Source of the DNA: an uncultured Limosilactobacillus sp.
GTDB lineage: Bacteria; Bacillota; Bacilli; Lactobacillales; Lactobacillaceae
Direction of reading: 5' to 3'
Length of the DNA: 64,000 nucleotides
Assembly: GCF_934202705.1 (NCBI RefSeq)
Contig: NZ_CAKPYE010000003.1
Span: 62,001-126,000 of the forward strand
Part shown: piece after piece, positions 18,801 to 28,144 of the stretch
Layout of the letters: each line of letters starts with the position of its first letter
Numbering within the stretch: position 1 is the first letter of the stretch
Notes under the pieces: generated by a model
Database searches by the model: none
The model's input: only the letters and a program-made list of their open reading frames with translations
Told to the model about the DNA's origin: nothing
Program-made: the position numbers and the translations under genes

Positions 18801-21800
18801 TTAACTCGGTAATTACCAACCTCAGTTGGCAAACTGCCATCGGGATGACCGTCCACATAGAGGTCACCAACTTGCCACTTAAAGCCCTTGGTATTTGCTT
18901 GACCATTGACGTAGAGAACACCATTTTGCCAAGCAATCGTTGGCTTAGTATCCGTTGCCAGCCAATTACTAAAATTCAATGTATAGGCATTCGGATCCAA
19001 TGGTAAGTAACTGCCATAAACGGTCGTTTGATTACCCGTTAAAGTCAGTTCAGCCTTGTGTTCATAGATGTAGTAATCACCATGATCTTGAGACTGACTA
19101 ATCGTGTAGTTACCAGCCCCAGATAGCATCTTAATCTTTGCTAATGCAGCGGTAGTTAATCGAACTTTATATGGCGTCCCTTTAATTGCAGTACCATCAT
19201 CGTTATAACCAGCATTTGCGTGAATAACTGAGTGCCCCTGTTCATCAACAACTTCGAAATCAGCTGGCGTCAAATCAAAGTGACCTAAACCAACTGGTTC
19301 ATTCTCTGAATTACCCCAAACTAGTTTAATATCACCCTTATTAATCTGATCTTGAGTAATCTGTGCTGACTGATTATCGAAAACCTTTGAAGCACTACCA
19401 GTAACAGTAATGACTAATTCAGCCGGATTAATGATGTAGTTAATCTGACCAGTAATGGTGCTCTTCCCGTCCTTAACGAAGGTGTGGTTCGGGTTGGCAT
19501 TCGCCAAAGCTGCTTCACCTCGCTGGTTCAGTTTCAAGTTGTAGTGACCAGCATTCGTTGGTGCGTCAATCCGATGTCCAGCCGCATCGTACCAATCGAA
19601 GTCCGCACTTGTAAAGTTCGGAATCGTTAAGCCGGTTGCATTGTTAAAGCCAAAGTTATTCTTCACCTCGGCATTGGTTGGATCGAAGGTAACTGGATGA
19701 CCGTTATAAATTGACTTTTCGTCACCATGTAACTGAACATTGGAAACCGCGGCCTTTTGAATGGCAAAATCGGCCGTTCCTGCATCGTTAGCTGTTGAAG
19801 TCAAGACAACATTACCGTCACCAACAGCTTCATTAATTTGTGCTTGAATCTTATTAATTCCAGCCGCCGTCAATGTGATCTGATAGTTACCAACGTCTTT
19901 TGGTGCTTTACCATCAGTGGTATTCCAAGTGTAGTCACCGTCTTTTAATTCAAAGGTCTGTGGCAAATTAGCAATGCCAGCACCGTTGATTGTGACCTTA
20001 ATCGTGGAACCATCAGTATACAGGTCATCCGTTGTTACAGCTGCACCGTTGTAAACCATGGAATTCTTACCACTCAGTGTCGTGGTTACCTGTGCCTGTT
20101 GAATCTGCAGGATACCGTGAGCAGTTTGATCAAGGCTAATCTCATAGTTATTACCAAGGGCTTGCTGAATCTTAGCCAAACCAGTATCAGTTAAGACAAT
20201 CTGGTAACTACCAACCTTCTCCGCTGGACCACCTACGATTTGGAAATCGTTAGCATCAAGATGAACATTAGCAAGATTTGCTAAAGCACCGTCGTTATTA
20301 CCAGTTGCCTTAGCAACTGAAACAGTAACACTATTAGTCCCAGCTGTATTGTAGACGACATCGTATGGCGAACCCTGGTAAGTTTCAGTTTGGGTACCGC
20401 TAACACTGACGACATTCTTCGAAGCCGTAATTGTAAATTTAGCATTACCTGAAATCGCGTTATTCGTAAATTTCACATTGCTTTGGCCATTTTGACCAGT
20501 ACCAGCTAATGACTTGATGTAATTTTCAACATTTGTCACACCAGCATCAGTCAAAGTAATGGTGTACTCACCAGCATCGGTGGCATTACCACTGATCTTG
20601 TAATCATTTTGCTTCAGAGTGTAAGTTTGACCGTTCACACCTGGGAAGTTCAGGCTAACCTTAATCTCGCCATTACGATTTAGCTGTTCAATTGAGATAG
20701 CACTACCATCATAAACCTTGCTGCTAGAACCACTTAACGTTGCCGTTGCATTAGCTTGCGTAATCGTGTAAACACCTAAACCAGTATTCGTTAACTTCAG
20801 ATTTGGATTAGCCGCCTGCAATTGAGCAAACGCGGCCTCCGTTAACTTCACGTAGTAAGTACCAACGTTCTTCGGCTTCTCAGTCAAAGGATGTCCTTGA
20901 GCGTCAACCCATTCATAAAGATTTCCAGTGAGGTCCGCCTGATTAAGCGTGACACCATTAGCAATAATTTGGAACTTGCTTGCGTCAATCTCATTCGTGG
21001 CTTGGGCATCATAAACCTTGGTGTAATTACCGGCAGTAATATTTGATAATTGAACGTCAGTTGATCGTGGCGTAATGGTGTAGTTAGCCGTCCCCGTGAT
21101 CGTTGACTTACCATCTTGCGTCCAAACAATACTATTATTGCCAAATTGCTGTTTAATGCCGTTTGCTCCTTGGGTAGTTAAACGAACTTGGTACTTGGCA
21201 GCATCGGTTGGCATGGTCGTTGACCAATGAGTACCATCCTTGGAAAATTCAACATCTCCAGATTGGATCCTGTAAGTCCCAGCATTGGCAGTTGGACCGG
21301 TTACCGTTACATGAATCCCTTGATTCAAATCATTAAGGGTAATTTGGCGACCATTGTAAATGCTTGAACCGTTACCAGCTAATTGCGCGGTTGCCGTTGC
21401 TGCATAAGTAATGTTAATCGCTGTATCTTGGGAATCACTATTAACGGCTTCCGCCGGAATCTGTCCATTATTCAAGTCAATGGTAGTCGTGTGACCAGCG
21501 ACCGTTTGCTGGGCCACAATTTGGTAGCCTTCATGGACTGGTACCGACCAAACTGGCCAGCTATCAGTACTCCAGCCACTACCATCAAACCCTGAGTAGA
21601 CAACACCTGTATCGTCAGCATTGATCCTGACCTGGCGACTTAAGTTAGCGGTTTGGTTAATTGTCTGTGGCTCCTTACCAGGTTCATTCAGCGTAATCGT
21701 CCTGGTAATGGTCTTATTAACCATGCTCTTTGGAACGTAGTAAGTAGTTAATTCATTTCGTACATACCACTCGTCTGCTGTAGAGTTTGTAAAGACTGTA

Positions 21801-24800
21801 TTTGGTTTGTAGTTTGGATTAGCAAACGTCACGGTTGTCATATTGTTGCCAATCCGCATGCTGACTGTTTCATAGTCATTGCCAGCATCAGGTGGTGTGA
21901 TCCCCCAAGAAGTAGCATTGCCCTTTGGTAATGACCATAAGGAATTACCGGAAATGATATGGAAACCAGGGGTTGCCTTATCACCAGCTGATGGATCCCA
22001 ACTCCAATCACCATAAGTAATCTTATTGGTATTAACATTTAAGGTTCCTGTACGACCATAGAAAATTTGTACTTGCGCATCAGGAGCAAAGACTTGACCA
22101 TCACGATCACCACCAGCAATCTTAAAGTGCGCCGTAATCGTCCGTGGTTGGCTTTCAACAGGGATGTACAAAATAGTGTGGACCGGTTGAGCTTCATAAA
22201 CTGAAGCATCGGTAGTATATGCTTGTGAAGCCTTAGTGGGATCAGTCTGCCCGCCATTCCAAGTTGGGTAAACGAACTGGTTGGCTGGTTGTCCTGACTT
22301 ATCAGTTACAATCGCCGCAGTATAACCATCTAGAGTTGGTACGTCAGCAACTACAGCTCCCCATTCTTGTGGAAGTTTAGTCCAGTTACCTGAAACGACA
22401 TGATAACCATGTTGACCACTATTGGTATCCCAAAGCCATGGACCATACGTAACTTCACCAGTTACTAAGTCCTTAGTAGCTTGGCGAACGTAGTAAACAT
22501 CAAGCTTAGCAGAATCAAATGCCTGACCATCTGTCGTATAGGTACCATCAGCATTAACCTTGGCCTTAACGTAATTTACAACTGCTTGCCGAGTTTCATG
22601 GGTTTTCTTGTCGGTAGCTGTAACATCTTCAGTCTTATGCTTCAAATTAATGACAATGTTAGCACCGCATAATTTAGATTCAGTCGCAATGTTGGTTTCC
22701 CACTTGTAGTTAGGAATCCACCACCAAGCATTCGGATCACTAAAAGAAGCCCACCATGAAGCACCAATAGTAACGCCTTTAGGAACACCACTCACTGAAG
22801 TCGACTGATAATCTCCAACATTTACACCATTGGGAAGATGAAGTATAGATCTAGCATCAGTATAAAAACCATTAGCAGGATTCTTTAAATCAAGCGTACC
22901 AAGATTGGTATTAGACTCTTCATCATGGAAAGTAATCGAAAAGTGCAGAATCTCATGAATTGGCACCTTCACAGTAATCGGATTCTTAGAAAATGCAGCT
23001 AAAGTATATTGTGCCGATTTCGTAGGAATTGACGTTCCAGTAGCTGGTTCATAACCGTCTGGCAACTTCATATCAAAAGTGTAATTAGTTGCTTTCCCTG
23101 GAATAAACTCCTGTGAATAAGCTTTGCCAACTGGTGCATCGTCATGATATTGATCGACAAACTGGAAGGTAACCTTCTGGGCCACGTTAACAGTCGGCTT
23201 TAATTCATAGTAATAGCGGACTTTACCATCCTTATCCGTTTCAGCTGAAAGCCCAACAATGTCTTTGCCATTTGGTACATAAACCTTAATAATAGGGCTT
23301 TGCTGACCACTAACCAAACTACCATCAGCGTTGGTTTGTAAGCCTGATAAGTCGAAAGTTGGCGTGTAGCTCATCGCCTCATTGGTAATGGTGGAAGGTC
23401 GACCAGCTACGCCACTTTCCTGATAGCCGTTGTAATTAATTGGATCACCATTAGCGTCATTGGTTAAAATACCACCTTGGTTTTCGCCATTCGCAATGGT
23501 TCCTTCACTACCGTCATAATGATGACCATTTGTGAAGAAATTTTGGGGATCAGTTGTCGTTACCTTGGGAATCACGTTAAGGTAAACCTTAACCTTTTGA
23601 TCAAGACCACTTGATGGATAATGAACGGTAATTTCACCTTCGGTATTTTTACCTAATTCGATTTTCTTGCCAGGTGTCCAATCAGCATCATGGTTTGCCC
23701 AGGTGGCCGGCAAATTCAGGATATCCTTTACACTAGGTATATGAGTGCCTTCCATGACGTTCACAATTCGTGAATCATTAATCGCCACCGCTACAGTGGT
23801 TGGACCCGTGGTAATATCTTTTTCCTTTTGTCCATTCGCATTTTTGAGTGGATACGTTGCCGTAATTTGTACCGTGTCATATGAACCGGCCTTCTTCCAG
23901 TCTGGTTCAGTCCCGTTAGCAAATTGGAAAGTTGTGCCATCAGGGAAGGCGCTCTTGTTAGTTACTAATTCGTCTGCAGTTAAAGATGTCCCATAATTAA
24001 CCGTTTCACTCTTCGCTTTTACATTAGCCCGTGAAACCACTTTAATTGACACATCACTGCTTGAACCACTTGGCAAAGTAATCCTGATCTTACCAACTTT
24101 AGTTTCACCAGCGGTCTTAAAGGTCAGCGGGGTGACCGTTCCATTTTCGTTAACCCATTCAAACTTGGTCCCTTGTTGCCACTTATTGCCATCTGGCAAC
24201 TCATATGGATCTTTAGTATAGTCTTGTTGCTTTTCTGTCGCGTTCTTAACTAAAGCAGCTAAAATATCGTCATTTGTAGAACTTTTGGGGCCATCAGTGA
24301 CGTCCACTTCTGGATGAGCACTTGTTGGTACTGATGGCTGTAGCGGTGTAACATCTGTTGCCTTGGCACCAACCCAGATTGACTGCATTGTTCCGATTGC
24401 AAGTGATGAAAGTAACATGGTATTAGAATTATTTACCGCCTTCATCTGTTTTGCAATATTGTCAACGAAGTCTTTTGTAACAGGTATTTGATTGCTTAGC
24501 GAAGCACCATTAATATTTTCGTAATTACCAGCAGTATTAAAAATAAGTGGAGCGTTGCCATTATAGACGACATTAAAGGTCATACTAGCTTTACCACTCT
24601 GTATATTTGGCGCAGTAACATTGCCACTAGTGAATCCCGTTGGCGCTATTTCGGTTCCATCTGATAGGACCAAATGAACAGAATCTTTCATCGCGCCATC
24701 TTTAATTAAATTCTCAAGTTCTGTTTTATTCTTATTTCGATTAGGAAATTTCGTCCAGTCTCCTTTTGAATAATAGTACATTGGATCAACTTTTACTTGC

Positions 24801-25957
24801 GTAACATAGTTAACCTTTACTTGCTGGACGGGAGCATTCTTCAGCCCAGTTAAATTGATTGAGAAGCTTGATTCAGGTAAATTATGGATATTAACGATTC
24901 CAGTTGGCTGGGTCCAGCCAGTAACCTGAGTAATAATACCTAAGGCACAAGCCAAGTCATAATTTTGATAAAGATATTCTCCCCAAACTGTTGGATTAGC
25001 AGTAGGAATAAAGCCATTACTTGTTCCCAAATTTATATTGCCATTAGAATCTGGTAAAGCTTGTGAAAGCTGGGCATTAATCGTCATCTCGCCATCTGCA
25101 TCAACCGGACTATCCTCACGTGGCTTCAAAGTTTTAACAACATATGGCACCTTAACCACGTACGGACTACCAATGACTTTATGAATTGGGTTATTATTGG
25201 CGTCAGTAAACATTGAATCATCAGTTACCTGCACCTCAGCCCACTTAATTCCAATTGAACTTGTGTCCAGTGGCTGAACTAGCTTCAAGTGAAGGCCAGT
25301 AGCATCCCCAGTAACACCTGCTGTTAATTGAAGAAGACTTTTAGTTGCATCATCAGAATTAGCAGCATCAAGAATTACGCGGCCATTCGCATCCGGTGTC
25401 GTCAGCGGATCGACTTGGTCGCCAACATTATTAACATAATAGTAATTAGCATTAAGCTGCGCCTGAGGTTCAGAATAGAAACTAACTTGGACATCTTTAG
25501 TCGTTCCGTTAGCATAAGTTACACGGACTGTCCCCGTAAGAACATCACTAGTGCCAGCGGTAGAATTAGCCTGCGTTGGCTTTGGAACTTCCCCAACCCA
25601 CGAGAATTTAGCGCCGGCCTTGGCAAGAGCATCACCATTTTGCAATAATTGCCCTGCCATGTTGGTCAAGTCAGTCCCGGCAACTACTGCTGGTGAAGCT
25701 CCAGTTTCAGTTGACCATGGCACTGGTGCAATTTCTTCACTACTTTCAGCATGTGGCGTAACAGGCGTCTGCTGACGTTTTTCTGTCAACTTTGGCTGTT
25801 CAATTTGATGAGTTGGCTCAGCAGATTTACTTGGTGCATTAACAGCTTTCGATTGGTCTCCAGCAGTGGTCGCCGTCTTTGATAGCTCACCTTGATTTTC
25901 CACAGCGGTTTGATCAGCCGCACCCGAGGCATTGGTGTTCGGTTCATGTTGATTCAA
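15869..25957 (-). CDS. Giant LPXTG adhesin with MBG-like repeats (main part; separated from its signal peptide by an in-frame stop)
   Basis: 3362 residues read from a TTG at 25957, but the frame is open up to a TAA at 26012-26014 that divides it from the secretion signal in the same frame. Residues about 60-700 contain Rib-like modules (AELVTNKSAFPDGTTF-type). MucBP-like strands begin near 930 (VTFQFVDQYHDDAP). Mub-type modules lie at about 1080-1515. Fourteen MBG-like repeats follow (about 1519-3070), each beginning near a xLSGxxSKVYDG-type strand and about 110 residues long. A MucBP/Mub pair, Gly/His-rich spacer and LPQTG (about 3325) with a KKKKH tail end it. As it stands the product would have no signal peptide. 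Confidence 0.8.
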   Translation of the reverse strand: MNQHEPNTNASGAADQTAVENQGELSKTATTAGDQSKAVNAPSKSAEPTHQIEQPKLTEKRQQTPVTPHAESSEEIAPVPWSTETGASPAVVAGTDLTNMAGQLLQNGDALAKAGAKFSWVGEVPKPTQANSTAGTSDVLTGTVRVTYANGTTKDVQVSFYSEPQAQLNANYYYVNNVGDQVDPLTTPDANGRVILDAANSDDATKSLLQLTAGVTGDATGLHLKLVQPLDTSSIGIKWAEVQVTDDSMFTDANNNPIHKVIGSPYVVKVPYVVKTLKPREDSPVDADGEMTINAQLSQALPDSNGNINLGTSNGFIPTANPTVWGEYLYQNYDLACALGIITQVTGWTQPTGIVNIHNLPESSFSINLTGLKNAPVQQVKVNYVTQVKVDPMYYYSKGDWTKFPNRNKNKTELENLIKDGAMKDSVHLVLSDGTEIAPTGFTSGNVTAPNIQSGKASMTFNVVYNGNAPLIFNTAGNYENINGASLSNQIPVTKDFVDNIAKQMKAVNNSNTMLLSSLAIGTMQSIWVGAKATDVTPLQPSVPTSAHPEVDVTDGPKSSTNDDILAALVKNATEKQQDYTKDPYELPDGNKWQQGTKFEWVNENGTVTPLTFKTAGETKVGKIRITLPSGSSSDVSIKVVSRANVKAKSETVNYGTSLTADELVTNKSAFPDGTTFQFANGTEPDWKKAGSYDTVQITATYPLKNANGQKEKDITTGPTTVAVAINDSRIVNVMEGTHIPSVKDILNLPATWANHDADWTPGKKIELGKNTEGEITVHYPSSGLDQKVKVYLNVIPKVTTTDPQNFFTNGHHYDGSEGTIANGENQGGILTNDANGDPINYNGYQESGVAGRPSTITNEAMSYTPTFDLSGLQTNADGSLVSGQQSPIIKVYVPNGKDIVGLSAETDKDGKVRYYYELKPTVNVAQKVTFQFVDQYHDDAPVGKAYSQEFIPGKATNYTFDMKLPDGYEPATGTSIPTKSAQYTLAAFSKNPITVKVPIHEILHFSITFHDEESNTNLGTLDLKNPANGFYTDARSILHLPNGVNVGDYQSTSVSGVPKGVTIGASWWASFSDPNAWWWIPNYKWETNIATESKLCGANIVINLKHKTEDVTATDKKTHETRQAVVNYVKAKVNADGTYTTDGQAFDSAKLDVYYVRQATKDLVTGEVTYGPWLWDTNSGQHGYHVVSGNWTKLPQEWGAVVADVPTLDGYTAAIVTDKSGQPANQFVYPTWNGGQTDPTKASQAYTTDASVYEAQPVHTILYIPVESQPRTITAHFKIAGGDRDGQVFAPDAQVQIFYGRTGTLNVNTNKITYGDWSWDPSAGDKATPGFHIISGNSLWSLPKGNATSWGITPPDAGNDYETVSMRIGNNMTTVTFANPNYKPNTVFTNSTADEWYVRNELTTYYVPKSMVNKTITRTITLNEPGKEPQTINQTANLSRQVRINADDTGVVYSGFDGSGWSTDSWPVWSVPVHEGYQIVAQQTVAGHTTTIDLNNGQIPAEAVNSDSQDTAINITYAATATAQLAGNGSSIYNGRQITLNDLNQGIHVTVTGPTANAGTYRIQSGDVEFSKDGTHWSTTMPTDAAKYQVRLTTQGANGIKQQFGNNSIVWTQDGKSTITGTANYTITPRSTDVQLSNITAGNYTKVYDAQATNEIDASKFQIIANGVTLNQADLTGNLYEWVDAQGHPLTEKPKNVGTYYVKLTEAAFAQLQAANPNLKLTNTGLGVYTITQANATATLSGSSSKVYDGSAISIEQLNRNGEIKVSLNFPGVNGQTYTLKQNDYKISGNATDAGEYTITLTDAGVTNVENYIKSLAGTGQNGQSNVKFTNNAISGNAKFTITASKNVVSVSGTQTETYQGSPYDVVYNTAGTNSVTVSVAKATGNNDGALANLANVHLDANDFQIVGGPAEKVGSYQIVLTDTGLAKIQQALGNNYEISLDQTAHGILQIQQAQVTTTLSGKNSMVYNGAAVTTDDLYTDGSTIKVTINGAGIANLPQTFELKDGDYTWNTTDGKAPKDVGNYQITLTAAGINKIQAQINEAVGDGNVVLTSTANDAGTADFAIQKAAVSNVQLHGDEKSIYNGHPVTFDPTNAEVKNNFGFNNATGLTIPNFTSADFDWYDAAGHRIDAPTNAGHYNLKLNQRGEAALANANPNHTFVKDGKSTITGQINYIINPAELVITVTGSASKVFDNQSAQITQDQINKGDIKLVWGNSENEPVGLGHFDLTPADFEVVDEQGHSVIHANAGYNDDGTAIKGTPYKVRLTTAALAKIKMLSGAGNYTISQSQDHGDYYIYEHKAELTLTGNQTTVYGSYLPLDPNAYTLNFSNWLATDTKPTIAWQNGVLYVNGQANTKGFKWQVGDLYVDGHPDGSLPTEVGNYRVKVSKHLLDELRQLFPDYDFSGNLEHAVMLFAVTGQPSGEQVVEASHDPASYVINPADVTVKINGTEHVKYVADQTPTINYGGENGYTLSITAPTKPEGATETNEKTPIYTSVKLSAGDLEFVTTPDGVGTYQVKLSAQGLQKLQALTGATNYNWSQASAARANFRVNQMPVTITVTGESTVTYGEREWRDAITAVPTGYGITIAPESDPTNMIYYQLQAGDLQYVDTPGNVGDYRVVLSATGLANIEKTLGGNYAYPQTVQNVTSDAKLVVEKGYAHVGLNGSWETTYDGKTRLPQSLTNKYNLGDLVIYKPDGTPASFELQPGDLAFADGTNPKNVGTYDVVLSASGKQRIQDLDGNNGNNYDWDYEPTALYTIDQATGQAKLTGQNQKEFDGSQVTTAEVNKDGQITVDLTLPVYSQPSEPGQEPQLIETIELGKYTLQDGDYTWADGSAPTKAGTYTINLNTDKILSHLQARLNDLAGTGQDNQSNVTIVAKDLSGTAQFTINPKAATVALSGNDGKIYDGHPAVINPAKGSWNDQGLVAGDKLNTSGLTASDYEWVDANGAPINVGTYYIQLTPAGVKKLQAANPNYRISESGRIKYVISPAKAAVTITGFEKSTKATINPNKYQVNVPAGITVPTGLEYEFTETPNHSGTYNITLTPASLQKLKDANPNYDLEISSTAQFELDATLKIEFQDTDADNQQVGSVITKTGVAGSSIDDLGLIIPANYDLAPGQTLPKHYQFGTQLEQFLYIKLVHKIQGVNPTDPTTNPEPSNPDWFKEHHLVKDITRTINYQGLNPEQLGQIPAEQKQQTVEFVRKARYDLVTGQLIAGSEGPWMAVDGHEFAGFTPHEFAGYAAHPAMVPAMNVTSDDPDCSLTVTYTKNPVIPDQPGTHGGHDGQPGTNGNGSATGYDTADQITNDHSITNQLAQHTKNGAKRLPQTGNQDNEATATVGFIFAGLVSIIGLSGINKKKKHD

Positions 25958-26011
25958 GGTTACTTGGTGGGCCTGTTCACGATTATTAAGTGCCTCCTTT
26001 ACGGATGGTAC

Positions 26012-26209
26012 TTAAATTGCAGGTTGGTCATCTGCGGTATTATTCGTAGTATCAGCGTGGGCGCTGACGTTCATGACCGCAGTTGTCCCAAAAGCCAGTA
26101 AAGCAGTTGCACATGCCGTTACCCATTGCTTTTTAGCCTTATATAATTTAAAATCTTTCCGTTCAGGAATCATTCTGCGTTGTTGATTGTTCTTACCCAA
26201 ATTAAACAT
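26012..26209 (-). CDS. KxYKxGKxW-type signal peptide fragment of the giant adhesin, ended by premature TAA
   Basis: 65 residues. DFKLYKAKKQW (about 19-29) matches the KxYKxGKxW signal motif of very large lactobacillar surface proteins, followed by a hydrophobic core and a VSAHA-D cleavage site. The frame continues after the TAA (26012-26014) as VPSVKEALNNREQAHQVTLN into the giant adhesin, with no frameshift. So 15869-26209 reads as one ancestral gene of about 3445 sense codons with a single nonsense codon. AGAGAGG abuts the ATG; a TTG at 26200 would have better spacing. Confidence 0.7.
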   Translation of the reverse strand: MFNLGKNNQQRRMIPERKDFKLYKAKKQWVTACATALLAFGTTAVMNVSAHADTTNNTADDQPAI

Positions 26210-26359
26210 CCTCTCTATCTCAGGATTAAGTCCCTTGTTTTTGCTAAAAGTTTAATTGGACTTAACTTTTAAAATAAGTTGTGATTGCGAAGTTACTAAT
26301 GTTAATGATTGAGTGATTATGGTGCCCTTCATTTTTGTCACTGGCAAACTTACCGAAGC

Positions 26360-26437
26360 TTGATAACTCTGTTAGCTTTTACTTATACATATTCTATTGT
26401 ATCATTATTTTGATAACACTTGGCATAGGTTGATAAC
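26360..26437 (-). promoter_or_regulatory. Adhesin promoter region with three GTTATCAA repeats
   Basis: On minus an extended -10 (TGATACAAT, 26396-26404) is flanked by three identical GTTATCAA octamers (plus-strand TTGATAAC at 26360, 26410 and 26430). Their spacings of 50 and 20 bp are close to whole helical turns. Two lie over the -35 region and one near the transcript start. A regulator binding site is inferred. Confidence 0.4.
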
Positions 26438-26516
26438 TTCTTAAAATAGTCTTTATGTCAAGATGCAAAGTAAAGTTGCTTTCAAATAATACGATTAAAT
26501 CGGGTGAATTTCCAGT

Positions 26517-27380
26517 ATGCATAATCTAATTTTTCTTTCAAACCTGAATGACCATAACCTAGATCCTTACGTCCGGCTAAATGAAGCCCAGCTTTTCCAC
26601 GCCCGAGAACCTCAACCCGGATTATTTATTGCCGAAAGTCCCAAGGTCATCGAACGAGCATTGCGGGCAGGCTACCAACCGGTCTCCCTTTTAGTAGAAA
26701 ATGGCGTCCTGGAACGTGATTTAGCGGATCTGGATCACGAAATGGCTGCTCACCAAACCAGTGGCCTTCAGCAGACCCCTATCTATGTTATTAACCATGA
26801 TTTAATCCGTCAATTACATGGTTATAATTTACTTCGTGGGGCGTTAGCGGTGGTAAACCGCATCAAGCGTCCAAGCCTCGCAACTTTTCTATCATCAATC
26901 CCTAGTCGTCACCCCCGGATTGCGGTTTTGGAAAATGTCGTCAATCCGACTAATATCGGGGCCATCTTTCGCTCGGCAGCTGCTCTTGGGATCGATGGGA
27001 TCATCGTCACCAGTGATTCTGCGGATCCATTGTATCGCCGTGCTTCACGAGTAGCAATGGGGACGGTCTTTCAAGTCCCTTGGACCTATATTGATGCGCA
27101 GCTTTGGCAAACCGGAGGGATTCAATTGCTCCACCAGGCTGGTTACCAAACTGCCGCCATGGCGCTCCGTCACAACACCATCAACATTGATAATCCCCAG
27201 TTAGATCAAGTCGATAAATTAGCAATCATTCTAGGATCAGAAGGACCAGGTCTGCGACCCCAAACGATTGCGGAAAGTGACTTTACCATTAAAATTCCCA
27301 TGACAACCGAAGTTGATTCTTTAAATGTTGCCGCAGCTTCGGCGTTAGCTTTCTGGGAATTAGGCAACCGTAACCATTAA
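26517..27380 (+). CDS. SpoU/TrmH-family RNA 2'-O-methyltransferase
   Basis: 287 residues. An N-terminal substrate-binding L30e-like region (about 25-110) is followed by a SPOUT domain with the three family motifs: motif 1 ENVVNPTNIGAIFRSAAALG, motif 2 IILGSEGPGL and motif 3 IPMTTEVDSLNVAAASALA. It methylates a ribose in tRNA or rRNA using SAM; the exact position is not evident. Monocistronic with its own terminator. Members in lactobacilli are commonly annotated as rRNA methyltransferases. Confidence 0.85.
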   Translation: MHNLIFLSNLNDHNLDPYVRLNEAQLFHAREPQPGLFIAESPKVIERALRAGYQPVSLLVENGVLERDLADLDHEMAAHQTSGLQQTPIYVINHDLIRQLHGYNLLRGALAVVNRIKRPSLATFLSSIPSRHPRIAVLENVVNPTNIGAIFRSAAALGIDGIIVTSDSADPLYRRASRVAMGTVFQVPWTYIDAQLWQTGGIQLLHQAGYQTAAMALRHNTINIDNPQLDQVDKLAIILGSEGPGLRPQTIAESDFTIKIPMTTEVDSLNVAAASALAFWELGNRNH

Positions 27381-27394
27381 CTTCATTCCAAATA

Positions 27395-27436
27395 AAGCCG
27401 GATCATGAACCCATTAGATTCATGATCCGGCTTTTA
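27395..27436 (+). terminator. Terminator of the SPOUT methyltransferase gene
   Basis: A perfect 15-bp stem (27395-27409 with 27419-27433) is followed by TTTTATG. Confidence 0.8.
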
Positions 27437-27935
27437 TGTAACTTCATTATTCGTTTAGAGTAAGAGATGTTTCTTTCATATTAATTATTGAGCTTTCTTT
27501 TTACCACTTTAGCAGACTTTTGTCAGACCAATAATTGCATCACCACTCATATGTTGATTACCATTGAATGCTATCCCTGATTTTTGTGCAGGAGTGATCT
27601 TCATACTACCTTCCATTTTAGAAGCAAGTACAATGTCATTACTACTAAATTTAAGAGTTGTTAAGGGACTGCTGAGACCTAAACGATGGCTTACCATTAA
27701 ATTCTGCAATTAGATCGTTCATCAATTCCATGAACGCCAGCAAACCTAGAATAGCGATTAATAATTTTGCGCAAAAAATAAATTTAAATCATCAAATGAC
27801 TATCAAACCTTACAATCATTCTTTATTTACCCTCGGATTCCGCTTATAATCGGTGTTCTTATGATTTCACTTTTTTACGTAATTTACAAATTATGCGTAA
27901 ACAATTTGTACTATTCTACTGTAAGAATTAATGCT

Positions 27936-27971
27936 AAAATAACAAAAGTGCACTAGCTACCACTAATGCAC
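27936..27971 (-). terminator. Intrinsic terminator of the candidate antisense RNA
   Basis: A 9-bp stem (27948-27956 with 27963-27971) is followed on minus by TTTTGTTATTTT. No minus-strand coding gene ends here, so it most simply ends a non-coding transcript. Confidence 0.55.
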
Positions 27972-27998
27972 AAGTCCAATTTAAGGAGCTGATCTCTT

Positions 27999-28082
27999 TT
28001 GGAGACGTTCTTTGTTGCGCTTGGCTGGTGGTGTATTGCAGTACACCAGAACAAGAGCGTTACCGTTAAGCTATCAGCCTAA
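27999..28082 (+). CDS. Candidate 27-residue type I toxin peptide
   Basis: Starts at TTG (27999), ten bases after AAGGAG, and encodes METFFVALGWWCIAVHQNKS then VTVKLSA. It is hydrophobic and Trp-rich in the first half and basic at the end. GCTGAT (27988-27993), adjoining the SD, can pair with ATCAGC (28073-28078) near the stop, which would hide the ribosome binding site as in type I toxin mRNAs. A plus-strand terminator follows (28145-28175). It matches no toxin family that I can name, and non-coding use of the locus is possible. Confidence 0.4.
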   Translation: METFFVALGWWCIAVHQNKSVTVKLSA

Positions 28083-28144
28083 TTGTTGAATATAGTATAT
28101 TCTCATTTACGGTTATATTATAGCATGGTTTGACGACCTTGGCG

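Larger units (their letters stand above)
27936..28110 (-). ncRNA. Candidate antisense RNA (antitoxin) of a type I toxin-antitoxin locus
   Basis: A minus-strand extended -10 TGCTATAAT (28117-28125) would start a transcript near 28110. It would cross the whole 27-codon ORF and its SD and stop at the intrinsic terminator 27936-27971, about 165-175 nt. This is the size and arrangement of known Gram-positive type I antitoxin RNAs. No good -35 box is seen, which extended -10 promoters tolerate. Inferred, not proven. Confidence 0.4.

Noticed and set aside
16100..25775. Numerous 60-110 codon ORFs inside the giant adhesin in other frames
   Set aside because: Repeat-driven shadow ORFs without SD or family match.
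15869..25957. Possible CRISPR array from repeated DNA in the adhesin
   Set aside because: The repeats are long degenerate protein-coding modules of about 330 bases, not short identical repeats with unique spacers.
27509..27709. 66-codon minus ORF
   Set aside because: Looks like one half of a frameshifted small gene; no start context or known family, so noted only within the region entry.
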